Positions 35,150 through 44,686 are shown, numbered from the stretch's first letter. The stretch: 64,000 bases of DNA from an uncultured Prevotella sp. (GCA_900315035.1 OMXO01000002.1:1-64000), one strand, 5' to 3'. Numbers and translations are program-made. The notes: generated by a model not told the origin, from the sequence alone.

Positions 35150-37591
35150 ATGATGAAATCTTTTGCTCTATTTTGCTTGGGGACATTGTGCCTGTCTCAG
35201 CCGGTTATTGCTCAGACGAGAACAGATATCGGACAGTTTAATCTGTCGGGTCCCTATCCTGTTTCTGCCCCTGTATCGCTTGATACGGTTGATGTTCAAG
35301 GGAAGAAATTCGATGAGACAGCCTTCTGGAAAGGTATGTCGCTCGATGCACCCATGACGGAAGTGTTCTCAGGAAAAATACTGCCGTCAGTAGCAGATAG
35401 TCGGAGTGTGGGTCTTCTTACTTTCTATGTGAATAACCGCGACTACCTGAAAGGCAAAGTCGTTGTTAAGGGACCTAAGCACTATAAGATGTATATTGAT
35501 GGTAAAGAGGCCGGCGAAGAACTGAAACTGGCTCCCGAGCACCATACTTTTTCCATCCAGTTTCTGGCAGAACCGAAAGACACCGATTCTATCCAGGTAT
35601 ATTTCGATGCGCCAGTGGCCGTTCCTTATGCACTTGAGAAGCGTCATCCCTATATGGTTCATGATCTTACTGACGGTAAGCGCGTAAGAGGCATTTCGTT
35701 GTCTGCTGATGGAAGTTACGTGGTTCTTGCCTATCAGACAACAGCTCGTGGCGGCAATTCACAATGGAGTTACGAGTTGCGTGATACAAAGACTGGACGT
35801 TTGGTTAACCTTCTCTCCAAGAACGTGCGCTGGATGCCAAAGTCGATTGCATATATTGAAGAGGAACAGGAGGGTGATAAGCGCGTGCTCTACAAAGTGA
35901 ATCCCACTACGGGCGACCGTACAAGGTTTGCCTATGGTATTCCTGAGGGGAGTTACACGTTGAGTCCGACAGAAGACTATCTGATTCTTTCTATTGAGGA
36001 AGAAGGACCGAAAGAAGATGAAGAGGTCTTTGAGGTACTGGAGATGGACGATCGCCAGCCTGGATGGAGAAAACGTAGTTATCTCAGTAAATATGATATC
36101 GCTACAGGTCTTACCCAACGTATGACTTTCGGGCATCAGAACACGTACCTGGAGGATATCTCTTCCGATGGAACCAAACTGCTTATAGGAACTTCATACT
36201 CCCGTTTGTCTAAGCGTCCGACGGAGGTGGGTGATGCTATCGTGATGAATGCTAAGACCTTTAAGGCCGATACGTTATTCATTGGCGAAGGTTTCCTTGG
36301 TGGCGGTTCTTTCTCTCCTGATGGCAGTCAGATTATCTTCATGGGCACTCCCGAGGCCTTTAATCGCATAGGATGCCAGTTACCAGCAGATTGTACACCA
36401 AGCATGACGGAGTACGAACTGTTCCTTTATGACATCGCTTCAAAGAAAGTGACCCCTATGACCAAGGAGTTTGATCCGTCAATATCAAGTTTCGACTGGT
36501 CTTGGTCTGACGGCATGGTATATTTCTCTGCTGAAGATCGCGACTACGTCAGTCTTTTTGTGCTCAATCCAAAGACTGCTAAGATCTCTAAGCTTCCAGC
36601 AAAGGGCGATTATGTATATCGTTACGATATGGCTGCTCATGCACCGTTTGTCGCCTATCTTTCTTATAAGACGATGGAGCCAGCTTCTGCTTATGTGCTG
36701 AATCTGAAGAATAGACATAACCAGACGTTCTTCGATGGGCGTCAGGCTTTAGGCGATGCTGAGATTGGGACTTGTGAAGACTGGAACTTCACTAACAGTA
36801 AAGGTGATACCGTTTATGGACGCCTTTATCTGCCAAAAGATTTCGATGCCTCTAAGAAATACCCGATGATCGTGTATTATTATGGTGGCTGCTCGCCTGT
36901 GAGCCGTTACTTCGAGTCACCTTATGCACCGCAGTACTGGAACTCGTTGGGCTATGTGGCCTATATCCTCCAACCCAGTGGCGCCACAGGCTTCGGGCAG
37001 GAGTGGGCATCGCGCCATGTGAACACTGCTGGTCGCGGACCTGCAGAGGATATTATCGAGGGCACCAAGAAAATCTGTGAGGCCCATCCCTTCATCAACC
37101 CGAAGAAGATTGGTTGCATGGGTGCCAGCTATGGCGGCTTTATGACCCAGTATCTGCAGACGCAGACCGATATCTTTGCCGCAGCCGTTTCTCATGCAGG
37201 CATTACAAACCACACCAGTTATTGGGGCGAGGGCTATTGGGGCTACAATTATAGCGAAGTGTCGATGGCCAATAGTTATCCTTGGAGTCATCGTCAGCTC
37301 TACGTCGATCAGTCGCCCCTCTTCAATGCCGATAAGATTCACACCCCGTTGCTGCTTCTGCACGGTAATGCCGATACCAACGTACCGCTGATAGAGAGCC
37401 TTCAGATGTTTACTGCCTTGAAGCTCTTGGGACGTGAGGTCGCCCTTGTCGAGGTAGAAGGTGAGAATCACCATATCCTCGACTACTCTAAAAAAGAGAA
37501 ATGGCTCGCCACGCAGATGGCCTGGTTCGCCCGCTGGCTGAAAGACGATCCTACCTGGTGGGATGCTCTCTATCCTAAAAAACATCTATAA
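35150..37591 (+). CDS. Secreted S9 family prolyl oligopeptidase
   Basis: The product has 813 residues (812 if the adjacent ATG at 35153 is used) with a signal peptide (FALFCLGTLCLSQPVIAQ). The middle forms a beta-propeller-like region. The C-terminal alpha/beta-hydrolase domain has the catalytic Ser in MGASYGGFMTQYL (about 668), Asp in HGNADTNVPL (about 750) and His in ENHHILDYS (about 782). Such dipeptidyl-peptidase-like enzymes cleave Pro- or Ala-containing peptides in the periplasm. An N-terminal segment of about 120 residues before the propeller is an extra feature of the Bacteroidales branch. Confidence 0.9.
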   Translation: MMKSFALFCLGTLCLSQPVIAQTRTDIGQFNLSGPYPVSAPVSLDTVDVQGKKFDETAFWKGMSLDAPMTEVFSGKILPSVADSRSVGLLTFYVNNRDYLKGKVVVKGPKHYKMYIDGKEAGEELKLAPEHHTFSIQFLAEPKDTDSIQVYFDAPVAVPYALEKRHPYMVHDLTDGKRVRGISLSADGSYVVLAYQTTARGGNSQWSYELRDTKTGRLVNLLSKNVRWMPKSIAYIEEEQEGDKRVLYKVNPTTGDRTRFAYGIPEGSYTLSPTEDYLILSIEEEGPKEDEEVFEVLEMDDRQPGWRKRSYLSKYDIATGLTQRMTFGHQNTYLEDISSDGTKLLIGTSYSRLSKRPTEVGDAIVMNAKTFKADTLFIGEGFLGGGSFSPDGSQIIFMGTPEAFNRIGCQLPADCTPSMTEYELFLYDIASKKVTPMTKEFDPSISSFDWSWSDGMVYFSAEDRDYVSLFVLNPKTAKISKLPAKGDYVYRYDMAAHAPFVAYLSYKTMEPASAYVLNLKNRHNQTFFDGRQALGDAEIGTCEDWNFTNSKGDTVYGRLYLPKDFDASKKYPMIVYYYGGCSPVSRYFESPYAPQYWNSLGYVAYILQPSGATGFGQEWASRHVNTAGRGPAEDIIEGTKKICEAHPFINPKKIGCMGASYGGFMTQYLQTQTDIFAAAVSHAGITNHTSYWGEGYWGYNYSEVSMANSYPWSHRQLYVDQSPLFNADKIHTPLLLLHGNADTNVPLIESLQMFTALKLLGREVALVEVEGENHHILDYSKKEKWLATQMAWFARWLKDDPTWWDALYPKKHL

Positions 37592-37612
37592 GTCTGCTTC
37601 AAGACAGTTTTC

Positions 37613-38494
37613 TTAGGCCTTTTGCCCGATGATAATGTCGTAGCGCGACATAAACGAGGCTCCAGGCTGGAGGTGGTTCATGAGAGGTTTGTCCTTGAAC
37701 TCACCGTTGAACCCACGTGGGTCACCGATGCCATACCAAGGTTCGATGCAGACAAAGGGAGCTTCCTTGCCATAGGGACTCCAGAAGGCTACAACAGGCG
37801 TGCGGAACTCGACTGTAACCTCTGGCTCGCCATTCTTCCCTAAAAGTTCAGCACGATGTAGCTGGCTTTTGTGTACTTTGATGGAGTCGTTACGCCAGGT
37901 GTTGTTAGAGAATTCGATGATACCGTTCTCGGCCTCTACGAAAGGCACCTCGTCCATCGTGTGAGAACTGTCGGGATAGCTGTGGAGGACATCCATTGGT
38001 TCCTCGTTGTCGAGACGAATGATACCGCTCTGCTGTTCCCCAGCTTTCATGCCAGGTACGTTGAAGGCTGGGTGCCCACCAATCTGGAAATGGATTTCGC
38101 GGGTATCGGTGTTGTGGACGTGCCAGATGACGCCTATCTTATTCTCGTCGAGTGTGTAGCTGATGGAGAGGGTGAAGTTGTAGGGATAGACCTTCTTGGT
38201 TTCCTCAGACGATTCGAGGGCGAAAGTCACCTTGCGGGGGCTTTGGGCGATGAGCTTGAACTCGGCATCGCGGGCAAATCCGTGGCGAGGCAAGTGATAA
38301 TCCTTCCCATCCACGCGATAGGTCTCGTTGTTGACGGCACAGACGATGGGGAAGAGGATGGGGGAGTGACGGCTCCAATACTTCGGGTCTGCCTGCCACA
38401 GATATTCCTTACCACTGGCATCCTTGATGCTCTGGAGCTCGGCTCCTTTTTCTGATACGAGGATGGATAGTTGTTCGTTCTTGAGTTGTACCAT
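37613..38494 (-). CDS. Aldose 1-epimerase family protein
   Basis: This 293-residue galactose-mutarotase-like protein has VSEKGAELQSIKD at the N-terminus, DPKYWSRHSPILFPIV near residue 36, LPRHGFARDAEF near 68, and QIGGHPAFNVP near 138 with the catalytic His. It matches the LacX/YeaD-like branch rather than classic GalM. It probably interconverts sugar anomers. It is the last gene of the SPFH-led operon (10 bp after the DUF1648 gene). Confidence 0.85.
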   Translation of the reverse strand: MVQLKNEQLSILVSEKGAELQSIKDASGKEYLWQADPKYWSRHSPILFPIVCAVNNETYRVDGKDYHLPRHGFARDAEFKLIAQSPRKVTFALESSEETKKVYPYNFTLSISYTLDENKIGVIWHVHNTDTREIHFQIGGHPAFNVPGMKAGEQQSGIIRLDNEEPMDVLHSYPDSSHTMDEVPFVEAENGIIEFSNNTWRNDSIKVHKSQLHRAELLGKNGEPEVTVEFRTPVVAFWSPYGKEAPFVCIEPWYGIGDPRGFNGEFKDKPLMNHLQPGASFMSRYDIIIGQKA

Positions 38495-38503
38495 GATAGT
38501 TTG

Positions 38504-38992
38504 TTATTTTGATTTGTAGATGATAATTGAGAACAAGACGGTTTCTATGGGGAAGAGGCCGACGACTGCCAGGATGGGAATGACAGACGGTGAATTCATA
38601 CCAAGTAGGGTATAGGCAACTGCCAGAGGTGTTAACAGGAATGTGATGCCCATCACCCGAAGTAGCCGGATGGTAAGTTCTACCTGACGGATATTCCTGA
38701 TTTCGAAGGGCATATTGATGTGTCGTGGGAAATAGGCGCATACCATACATACGACGGCTCCTATTGTCAAGATGATGCAGGGGATGAGTAGTCCTGTTGG
38801 CGAGCCGTAGGCATTCGGCTTACCAGAAGCATCAAAATGGGTAGGCACGATGTCTGGTGCACGATGGATCATCCAGATTATCAGCCCCCAGACAATGATG
38901 GCTAAAATGACGAAAGCCACTTCAAAAACCGTTCCCTCTGTTGTGCGATGCACCTTGACGGACTTCAAATCAAAAGTGTTCTTCTGTTCCAT
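38504..38992 (-). CDS. DUF1648 membrane protein
   Basis: This 162-residue protein has four likely membrane helices. After the first helix (FEVAFVILAIIVWGLIIWMI) comes the DUF1648 hallmark DIVPTHFDASGKPNAYGSP. The domain's function is not known; related proteins occur with toxin-antitoxin-like or peptide-resistance operons in other phyla. It sits between a short two-helix protein and the epimerase in a tightly packed operon. Confidence 0.8.
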   Translation of the reverse strand: MEQKNTFDLKSVKVHRTTEGTVFEVAFVILAIIVWGLIIWMIHRAPDIVPTHFDASGKPNAYGSPTGLLIPCIILTIGAVVCMVCAYFPRHINMPFEIRNIRQVELTIRLLRVMGITFLLTPLAVAYTLLGMNSPSVIPILAVVGLFPIETVLFSIIIYKSK

Positions 38993-39008
38993 TTTTATCT
39001 GCTTAGTC

Positions 39009-39191
39009 TTACATTGGTGGGAGTTTGCGGACAGCCAGTAGTGTTGCTATGGTGCAAACAATACCTACTGTTAAAATCGAGAACGTGAAAGCCGTCACGC
39101 TCATGACATGAGACGTGAACAGCACTATCAGCATGGCAAGGAGCATGAACTGAAGTGCCATGATCAATATCAACGCTTTTTTCCTATTCAT
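39009..39191 (-). CDS. Small two-helix membrane protein
   Basis: This 60-residue product (MNRKKALILIMALQ...) has two hydrophobic helices separated by a short polar turn and ends in KLPPM. The ATG at 39191 overlaps the end of the upstream ribbon-helix-helix gene by eight bases, so it is translationally coupled; an ATG at 39200 would add three residues. It is not recognised beyond being a typical operon-embedded small membrane protein. Neighbours are membrane proteins (SPFH, DUF1648), which suggests a common membrane complex. Confidence 0.6.
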   Translation of the reverse strand: MNRKKALILIMALQFMLLAMLIVLFTSHVMSVTAFTFSILTVGIVCTIATLLAVRKLPPM

Positions 39192-39378
39192 TGTTGTCAT
39201 CAGTTGGGGGGTGTTGTTTCTTTTTGGGCAGGCGTTTGGCTTTGCGCAGAGCCTCGGTGATGATCCACTGCAGTTGGCCGTTGGTGCTGCGGAACTCATC
39301 CGCAGCCCAGGCCTCTATAGCGTTCATCGTCTCAGCATCAACGCGGAGGATAAAACTCTTGGTATTTTTCTCTGCCAT
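39184..39378 (-). CDS. Arc-type ribbon-helix-helix protein
   Basis: The 64-residue protein reads KSFILRVDAETMNAIEAWA, then NGQLQWIITEALRKAKR. This is the beta strand plus two helices of Arc/MetJ-like DNA-binding proteins, with a Lys-rich tail. It starts three bases after the SPFH stop. It may autoregulate this operon through sites near its promoter (40376-40394), where GATATC is repeated. This last point is inference. Confidence 0.75.
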   Translation of the reverse strand: MAEKNTKSFILRVDAETMNAIEAWAADEFRSTNGQLQWIITEALRKAKRLPKKKQHPPTDDNNE

Positions 39379-39381
39379 GAA

Positions 39382-40347
39382 TTAGTGGTTTAGTGTACCT
39401 GTATTGACTACGGGCTGAGCGGCATCGTCGCCACAAAGCACGACGAGCAGGTTGGAGACCATCGCAGCTTTCTTGTCATCGTCGAGGTCAACGATGTTTT
39501 CATTGGAGAGCTTGTCGAGCGCCATCTTCACCATCGAGACGGCACCTTCTACAATCTTCTCACGAGCTGTGATGATGGCGGATGCCTGTTGACGGCGCAG
39601 CATGACGGCTGCAATCTCTGGAGCATAGGCGAGATAGTTGATACGGGCTTCCACTACTTCGATGCCAGCAAGGGCCAGGCGTTCGTCGAGTTTCTGCTCT
39701 AGTTGCTCGTTGATTTCATCGGCACTTGATCGCAGGGTGGGCTCACCAGCCTTAGTATCCTCATCGTCATAAGCATATTGACCAGCCACTTGGCGCAGGG
39801 CAGCATCACTCTGTACACGGACAAAGTTTTCCAGTGCATTCATCAGACCTTTGGTGTCGCTGCCTACTGCATTGGGATTGGCAGCCATTGTCTGGGTGTC
39901 CACTTCAAACAGGGCTTTGTAGGTATCCTTGAGTTTCCATACCAGTACTAGTCCGATCATCACGGGGTTGCCCGTCTTGTCGTTGACTTTAATGGGTTCT
40001 GCATCGAGATTGCGTGCGCGCAGGGATACCTTCTTCTGACCGTAGAAGGGGTTGATCCAATAGAAGCCTACTTGCTGGAAAGTGCCAGCATACTTGCCAA
40101 ACCAGTTGATGACCTTGGCCTCGTTCGGCTCAAGCTGCATGAAACTGCACATGCATACGATGTCGGCAATGAGCAACAGGATGCTGCCACCAAGCAGCCA
40201 TCCGCCACAGGCGCCGTCGCTGCCGTCGAGCTGAATGATGCTGAATACGATGCCTATGATAGAGGCAATGGCCAGTGCAAGTGTGACAAACAGCATCACA
40301 AAGCCGTTGATCACCGTTCCCTTGAAAACATACTCTTTATTCTCCAT
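39382..40347 (-). CDS. SPFH/Band 7 domain membrane protein
   Basis: The start at ATG 40347 (MENKEYVFKGTVINGF) is preferred; the longer frame upstream crosses the promoter. The 321-residue protein has two N-terminal membrane helices. The SPFH domain follows (EAKVINWFGKYAGTFQQVGFYWINPF near residue 80, then MIGLVLVWKLKDTYKALFEV), and a helical C-terminal region (LDERLALAGIEVVEARINYL). SPFH proteins form large membrane-bound oligomers or microdomains. It heads a five-gene operon with a ribbon-helix-helix protein, two small membrane proteins and an epimerase. Confidence 0.88.
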   Translation of the reverse strand: MENKEYVFKGTVINGFVMLFVTLALAIASIIGIVFSIIQLDGSDGACGGWLLGGSILLLIADIVCMCSFMQLEPNEAKVINWFGKYAGTFQQVGFYWINPFYGQKKVSLRARNLDAEPIKVNDKTGNPVMIGLVLVWKLKDTYKALFEVDTQTMAANPNAVGSDTKGLMNALENFVRVQSDAALRQVAGQYAYDDEDTKAGEPTLRSSADEINEQLEQKLDERLALAGIEVVEARINYLAYAPEIAAVMLRRQQASAIITAREKIVEGAVSMVKMALDKLSNENIVDLDDDKKAAMVSNLLVVLCGDDAAQPVVNTGTLNH

Positions 40348-40386
40348 AATGTTTAATTGTTTAAGATTGATATCATTTTGATATCG

Positions 40387-40466
40387 CAAAGATATGTATA
40401 TTTTTTGAATTGACAATGAATTTCTTCTGTTTTTTAACAAGAATTACGAAAAATGTTGTATCTTTG
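40387..40466. promoter_or_regulatory. Divergent promoters of the SPFH operon and the DUF4421 gene
   Basis: Minus-strand -7 box TATCTTTG at 40387-40394 serves the SPFH operon. Plus-strand TATCTTTG at 40459-40466 serves the DUF4421 gene. GATATC occurs twice just downstream of the SPFH start site, separated by ATTTT, and could be an operator. Confidence 0.55.
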
Positions 40467-40494
40467 CATCCGAATAGTTTATTATATATAAGGT

Positions 40495-41655
40495 ATGCGT
40501 AAATTGATCTTGTTTTTTCTCATGATGTTAATTCCCTTGTCCGTCTGTGCTGGTGATGGCGAATCAGGGAAAAAGCAGCCTTTTATAGTCAAGGGTGTGA
40601 TGTGGGTGAAGACATTGATTGATTCTATGGCTGTGGCAACGGTAGATCGCAGTTATATAGAACAGCCAAAGAAACCTTGGGCCATAGAAGTTAGAACGGA
40701 TGCGAGTGAGAACTCTCTGAAGATGACATCTGAGTTTCCAAGGCCGAATGGTGGAGTGGCTTCTCTTACTGCCAAAACAAGCACGGGCTTTTCCACTTCA
40801 GCAGGTTTGTGGCTAGGCTATAGAGGGTATGGATTTGGTTGGTCGAAGGATCTGACAGGTGAAGGAACAACGTTCTCTTTGGGGGCGATGGGAGGAAGTT
40901 TCGGTATTAATTTCCGTATCAATACCTATCGTAGCGATACGCCGGATGTAACAATTAACTATTCAAGTACTGAGAAGAGTTACAACGAAACGGAAAAAGC
41001 TGAATTAGATGATCCGATTCGTGTCAGGTCACTCTTCCTCGATGGCTATTATATGTTTAATGGTAAGCACTTTTCTTATGCAGCAGCTTACGATCAATCG
41101 CTTATACAGAGAAAATCGGCTGGCTCTTTGATGGCCGGGCTGATGTACTATCACACCAGCGTATCCTTCGATGATAAATCCAATTGGCCATTGGTGGCTT
41201 TCATGAAAAATATAGGAAAATTGAAATTCTCCCAGGCCAGTGTAGGGGCTGGCTATGCTTACAACTGGGTGCCCGCCAGAGGCTGGCTGGTCAACGTGAT
41301 GGTGATGCCCATGCTGCAGTTCTACAATAGTATCAGTGCATACGCCTACCGATTCTATGAGGATGGTATAGACATCACTGACGATATTATAATTGACTTT
41401 AATGACGGGAAAGACGAGGATGTGGAGTACGGAGAGATAGATGAAAGCAACTTGGAGCTGAGAATGGGAGAGGTTTATAAGACTAATAACCGTATTGGCC
41501 TTAATTTCGATGCCCGTCTGGCGGTGGTTTATAATTGGAATAATTGCTATCTTAGGCTTTTCGGACATTATAATCGTTTCCCTTATCATAATGACAAAAG
41601 TAATGGGCGTCTGGCAGAATGGAGAGCCTATGCTGCTGTAGGATTCAGATTTTAG
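40495..41655 (+). CDS. DUF4421 outer-membrane-like protein
   Basis: This 386-residue secreted protein has a signal peptide (LILFFLMMLIPLSVCAGD). Alternating aromatic and glycine-rich strands (GYRGYGFGWSKDL, GSFGINFRINTYRS, AVVYNWNNCYLRLFGHYNRF) end in a C-terminal Phe (AAVGFRF), the usual signature of an outer-membrane beta-barrel. It matches DUF4421, a Bacteroidota family of unknown function. The gene is followed after 10 bp by mnmA with a GTG start. Confidence 0.8.
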   Translation: MRKLILFFLMMLIPLSVCAGDGESGKKQPFIVKGVMWVKTLIDSMAVATVDRSYIEQPKKPWAIEVRTDASENSLKMTSEFPRPNGGVASLTAKTSTGFSTSAGLWLGYRGYGFGWSKDLTGEGTTFSLGAMGGSFGINFRINTYRSDTPDVTINYSSTEKSYNETEKAELDDPIRVRSLFLDGYYMFNGKHFSYAAAYDQSLIQRKSAGSLMAGLMYYHTSVSFDDKSNWPLVAFMKNIGKLKFSQASVGAGYAYNWVPARGWLVNVMVMPMLQFYNSISAYAYRFYEDGIDITDDIIIDFNDGKDEDVEYGEIDESNLELRMGEVYKTNNRIGLNFDARLAVVYNWNNCYLRLFGHYNRFPYHNDKSNGRLAEWRAYAAVGFRF

Positions 41656-41665
41656 TAACAAGGAA

Positions 41666-42748
41666 GTGAATATTCAGGAAATAGAAAATAAGCGAATAGC
41701 GGTGCTACTCTCGGGTGGAGTGGATAGCAGCGTTGTGGTCTATGAGTTTGCAAGGCTCGGGCTTCATCCGGACTGTTTCTATATCAAGATTGGTCCAGAG
41801 GAAGCGGAAGAGTGGGATTGTTCCTCAGAGGAGGATTTGGAGATGGCAACTGCTGTTGCCCGCAAGTTCGGATGCAGGCTTGAGGTGGTAGATTGCCATC
41901 AGGAATACTGGAATCAGGTGACAAAATATACGATGGACAAGGTAAAGTCGGGCTTCACCCCGAATCCTGACGTGATGTGTAATCGACTCATCAAGTTTGG
42001 AGCCTTTGATGAAAAGCGGGGCCATGACTACGACCTGATAGCTACAGGACATTATGCCCAGACTGAAATGGATGAGGACGGTCGAAAGTGGCTCGTTACA
42101 AGTCCTGATCCTGTGAAAGACCAGACCGATTTCTTGGCTCAGATATATGATTGGCAGTTAAGGAAGGCTTTATTCCCAATCGGACATTATGTAAAAGATG
42201 AGGTACGACAGATTGCTGAGCGCGAACATCTTGTGAATGCCAAGCGCAAAGATTCGCAAGGCATCTGTTTCCTTGGTAAGATCAATTATAACGACTATAT
42301 CCGTCGCTATCTGGGAGAACAGCCAGGTGATGTGATTGAACTCGAGACTGGGAAGCGTATCGGCGAGCACAAAGGGCTCTGGTTCCATACTATCGGACAG
42401 CGTAAGGGTATGGGCTTCAGCGGAGGTCCTTGGTTTGTAGTGAAGAAAGATGTTGAAAATAATATCTTGTATGTCTCACACGGATACGATCCTGAAACGG
42501 CTTATAAGCAAGACTTCGCTATTCACGATTTTCACTCTCTGACGATGCCAATCTCTGATTTACGTCAGATTACATTCAAGATCCGGCACACACCAGGGTA
42601 TCTGCCTGCCAGCCTGGAACCGACAGGGGAAGGTTGTTTTATCGTGCATGCCAAGGACAAGATTCATGGTGTCGCCCCTGGTCAGTTCTGTGTGATCTAT
42701 GATGAACAGCATCACCGTTGCCTAGGCTCGGGAGAGATAGCATTCTAA
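41666..42748 (+). CDS. mnmA: tRNA-specific 2-thiouridylase MnmA
   Basis: This 360-residue ATP-dependent enzyme thiolates U34 of tRNA-Lys, -Glu and -Gln. The PP-loop is VLLSGGVDSSVVVYEF near residue 13. The nucleophilic Cys is in TPNPDVMCNRLIKFGAF near 103, and the second Cys in SQGICFLG near 200. The start is GTG at 41666 after AAGGAA; no better ATG exists upstream. All motifs and the length are normal. Confidence 0.95.
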   Translation: MNIQEIENKRIAVLLSGGVDSSVVVYEFARLGLHPDCFYIKIGPEEAEEWDCSSEEDLEMATAVARKFGCRLEVVDCHQEYWNQVTKYTMDKVKSGFTPNPDVMCNRLIKFGAFDEKRGHDYDLIATGHYAQTEMDEDGRKWLVTSPDPVKDQTDFLAQIYDWQLRKALFPIGHYVKDEVRQIAEREHLVNAKRKDSQGICFLGKINYNDYIRRYLGEQPGDVIELETGKRIGEHKGLWFHTIGQRKGMGFSGGPWFVVKKDVENNILYVSHGYDPETAYKQDFAIHDFHSLTMPISDLRQITFKIRHTPGYLPASLEPTGEGCFIVHAKDKIHGVAPGQFCVIYDEQHHRCLGSGEIAF

Positions 42749-42752
42749 AAAG

Positions 42753-42776
42753 AAATCCCGTCAATCGACGGGATTC
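42753..42776. terminator. Terminator between convergent mnmA and the GH67 gene
   Basis: AATCCCGTC and GACGGGATT form a 9 bp stem with a short AATC loop, flanked by A and T runs. The stop codon of the GH67 gene (42761) lies inside the hairpin. Confidence 0.8.
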
Positions 42777-44671
42777 TCATTTTTTATTTTTTTGGAAAAA
42801 CTGCCAAAATAGTCGAGGCAGACTTTACGCCACTCACGGGCATTCTCCAGTTGATGCTGCATGCGGGTGTTAACCTCTTGCCAGCGTTGCTCGTCGATGA
42901 TGGGTTTTGCCTCCTGCCAGATGCGTACAAAGTCTTCTACTTCCTCTACACCACGGTTATAATGGAACTGCATCTCCTCATAAACCGTACGTCCACTCTT
43001 CATGCGATGACTCCAGGGAACATGATGGAACCAAAGCAGATAACGTTCTGGGCAAGTGTTGATATCGTCGTACATCGAGCAATATGGCTCGCGATACTGT
43101 GCTGTGGCATCAGAACCAGTATGTGTTCTGTCAAATCCGATACCAAGGGAATCGGCTTTGTGATAGTAAACTGGGCACCACTCGATGGGGTATTGGGGGA
43201 TAAACCCATTGGGCTCAGGACCATAATGGTGATCGAAAGCAAAGATGTGGTGGAGTCCGATAGGCATCATGTAATCGACGCATGCTTCTCGACTTCGGAG
43301 CATCATGCTTAAAAGAGGTGAGAGGTGAGAAGTGAGAGGTGAGAGATTATCATTCTGAGTTTTAAATGTTTGGGCGAGCCACTCCTTTGCGATGGCCTCG
43401 CTGGTAAGCATCGGGTTCCATGCTAAACGACCAAAAGCATACCAGTTTGCTTGTGCGAAATGATGGCCACACCAGTTCTTGTCAAGTCCGATGTTGGCTA
43501 CACCAGCAATACCAACCAGCCTTTCTGGTGCCACAAAGCCGAAGAACTCACGCCACATGGGTGCAAGATATACCAGATGACGTGAATGTCCCAGATATTC
43601 TTGTGTTATCTGGAGCTCTGCCATCTGTTTCGTCCTACGGATGTTGTCGAAGATGGGAGCATAAGGTTCACGGGGCTGGAAATCCAGTGGGCCGTTTTTC
43701 GACTGGAGAATCACATTACTACGGAATTTGCCATCGAGTTCCTTGAATTCAGATACAGCCTGTTTTACACGGTCTTCTCCTTTATGTTTGGCACCATAGA
43801 CAAACGAACGCCACATAATAATGCCCTTATAAGGGGCAACAGCCTCTGCCAGCATGTTTGCACCGTCGGCATGGGTACGGTTATAGTCGAAGGGACCAGG
43901 CTGTCCTTCAGAATTGGCTTTGACGAGGAATCCTCCGAAATCCGGGATCAACTGATAGATCTCCTTGGCTTTAGCCTTCCACCAGGCCTTGACTATAGGG
44001 TTAAGTGGATCGGCTGTCTTCAATACCTTCCCATTGTTGATACCTTTCATGGGAACAGACATTGGTGAGGCGAAATTCACAGAGAGATACACCTTGATGC
44101 CATAAGGGCGCAGTATGTCTGCATACTCTTTCACCTTATTAATATATATGGCGGAAAGCATCTTGGGAGAAGCGTTCACATTGTTAAGTACAGTACCGTT
44201 AATACCGATAGAAGCATTTGCGCTTGCGTATTCTTCGATGAGAGGAGTGTTGACGGCTTTCGGCTGTCCGTTCTCCAAGTCCCAAAAGATGCTACGCCCT
44301 GCATAACCACGCTCGATAGAACCGTCGAGGTTGTCCCAGTGGTTCAGAATGCGAAGATTGAAGTAGGGGGCTGAGTAACCCTGTTCTCCTCTCAGCAGTG
44401 CATAGGCACCATAGAGTAAGCCGATCTCATTTTTGGCAGTAACGGTACTGCCCTTAATCTGATAAGCGTCTTCTTTCATGGATGGGTCAAGAACCAATGT
44501 GGCGTTCTCGCCTAAAAAGTACGTCCGGAGTTTGTCTGCCGCCAAACACTCCGGGCCAGTTACCTTAGCTTTATTAACAGGCTGGTAGCGCAGCCATAAT
44601 TGATGACCGTCTTCTGCCTTCGTTAGTTGTACGAAGACCATAGTCAGAATGAGTAATGTTAGTTTTCTCAT
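42761..44671 (-). CDS. GH67 alpha-glucuronidase
   Basis: The product has 636 residues with a signal peptide (LTLLILTMVFVQLTKAED). It shows an N-terminal GH67 domain, then the catalytic barrel (SIERGYAGRSIFWDLENGQP, FGGFLVKANSEGQPGPFDYNRTHADGANM, FDHHYGPEPNGF). The acidic catalytic residues of GH67 lie in this region. GH67 enzymes release 4-O-methylglucuronic acid from the ends of xylo-oligosaccharides. An unusual stretch near residue 445 (SPLTSHLSPLL) is encoded by a GTGAGAG-type simple repeat at 43313-43346. The gene diverges from the GH35 gene. Confidence 0.9.
   Translation of the reverse strand: MRKLTLLILTMVFVQLTKAEDGHQLWLRYQPVNKAKVTGPECLAADKLRTYFLGENATLVLDPSMKEDAYQIKGSTVTAKNEIGLLYGAYALLRGEQGYSAPYFNLRILNHWDNLDGSIERGYAGRSIFWDLENGQPKAVNTPLIEEYASANASIGINGTVLNNVNASPKMLSAIYINKVKEYADILRPYGIKVYLSVNFASPMSVPMKGINNGKVLKTADPLNPIVKAWWKAKAKEIYQLIPDFGGFLVKANSEGQPGPFDYNRTHADGANMLAEAVAPYKGIIMWRSFVYGAKHKGEDRVKQAVSEFKELDGKFRSNVILQSKNGPLDFQPREPYAPIFDNIRRTKQMAELQITQEYLGHSRHLVYLAPMWREFFGFVAPERLVGIAGVANIGLDKNWCGHHFAQANWYAFGRLAWNPMLTSEAIAKEWLAQTFKTQNDNLSPLTSHLSPLLSMMLRSREACVDYMMPIGLHHIFAFDHHYGPEPNGFIPQYPIEWCPVYYHKADSLGIGFDRTHTGSDATAQYREPYCSMYDDINTCPERYLLWFHHVPWSHRMKSGRTVYEEMQFHYNRGVEEVEDFVRIWQEAKPIIDEQRWQEVNTRMQHQLENAREWRKVCLDYFGSFSKKIKNENPVD
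43313..43346. repeat. GTGAGAG simple repeat inside the GH67 gene
   Basis: GAGGTGAGAGGTGAGAAGTG and the following bases form four to five copies of a 7-mer (GTGAGAG/GTGAGAA). The repeat encodes LSPLTSHLSPLL in frame. The unit length is not a multiple of three, so gain or loss of one unit would break the gene. Confidence 0.75.
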
Positions 44672-44686
44672 AATCTACAAATTTTT

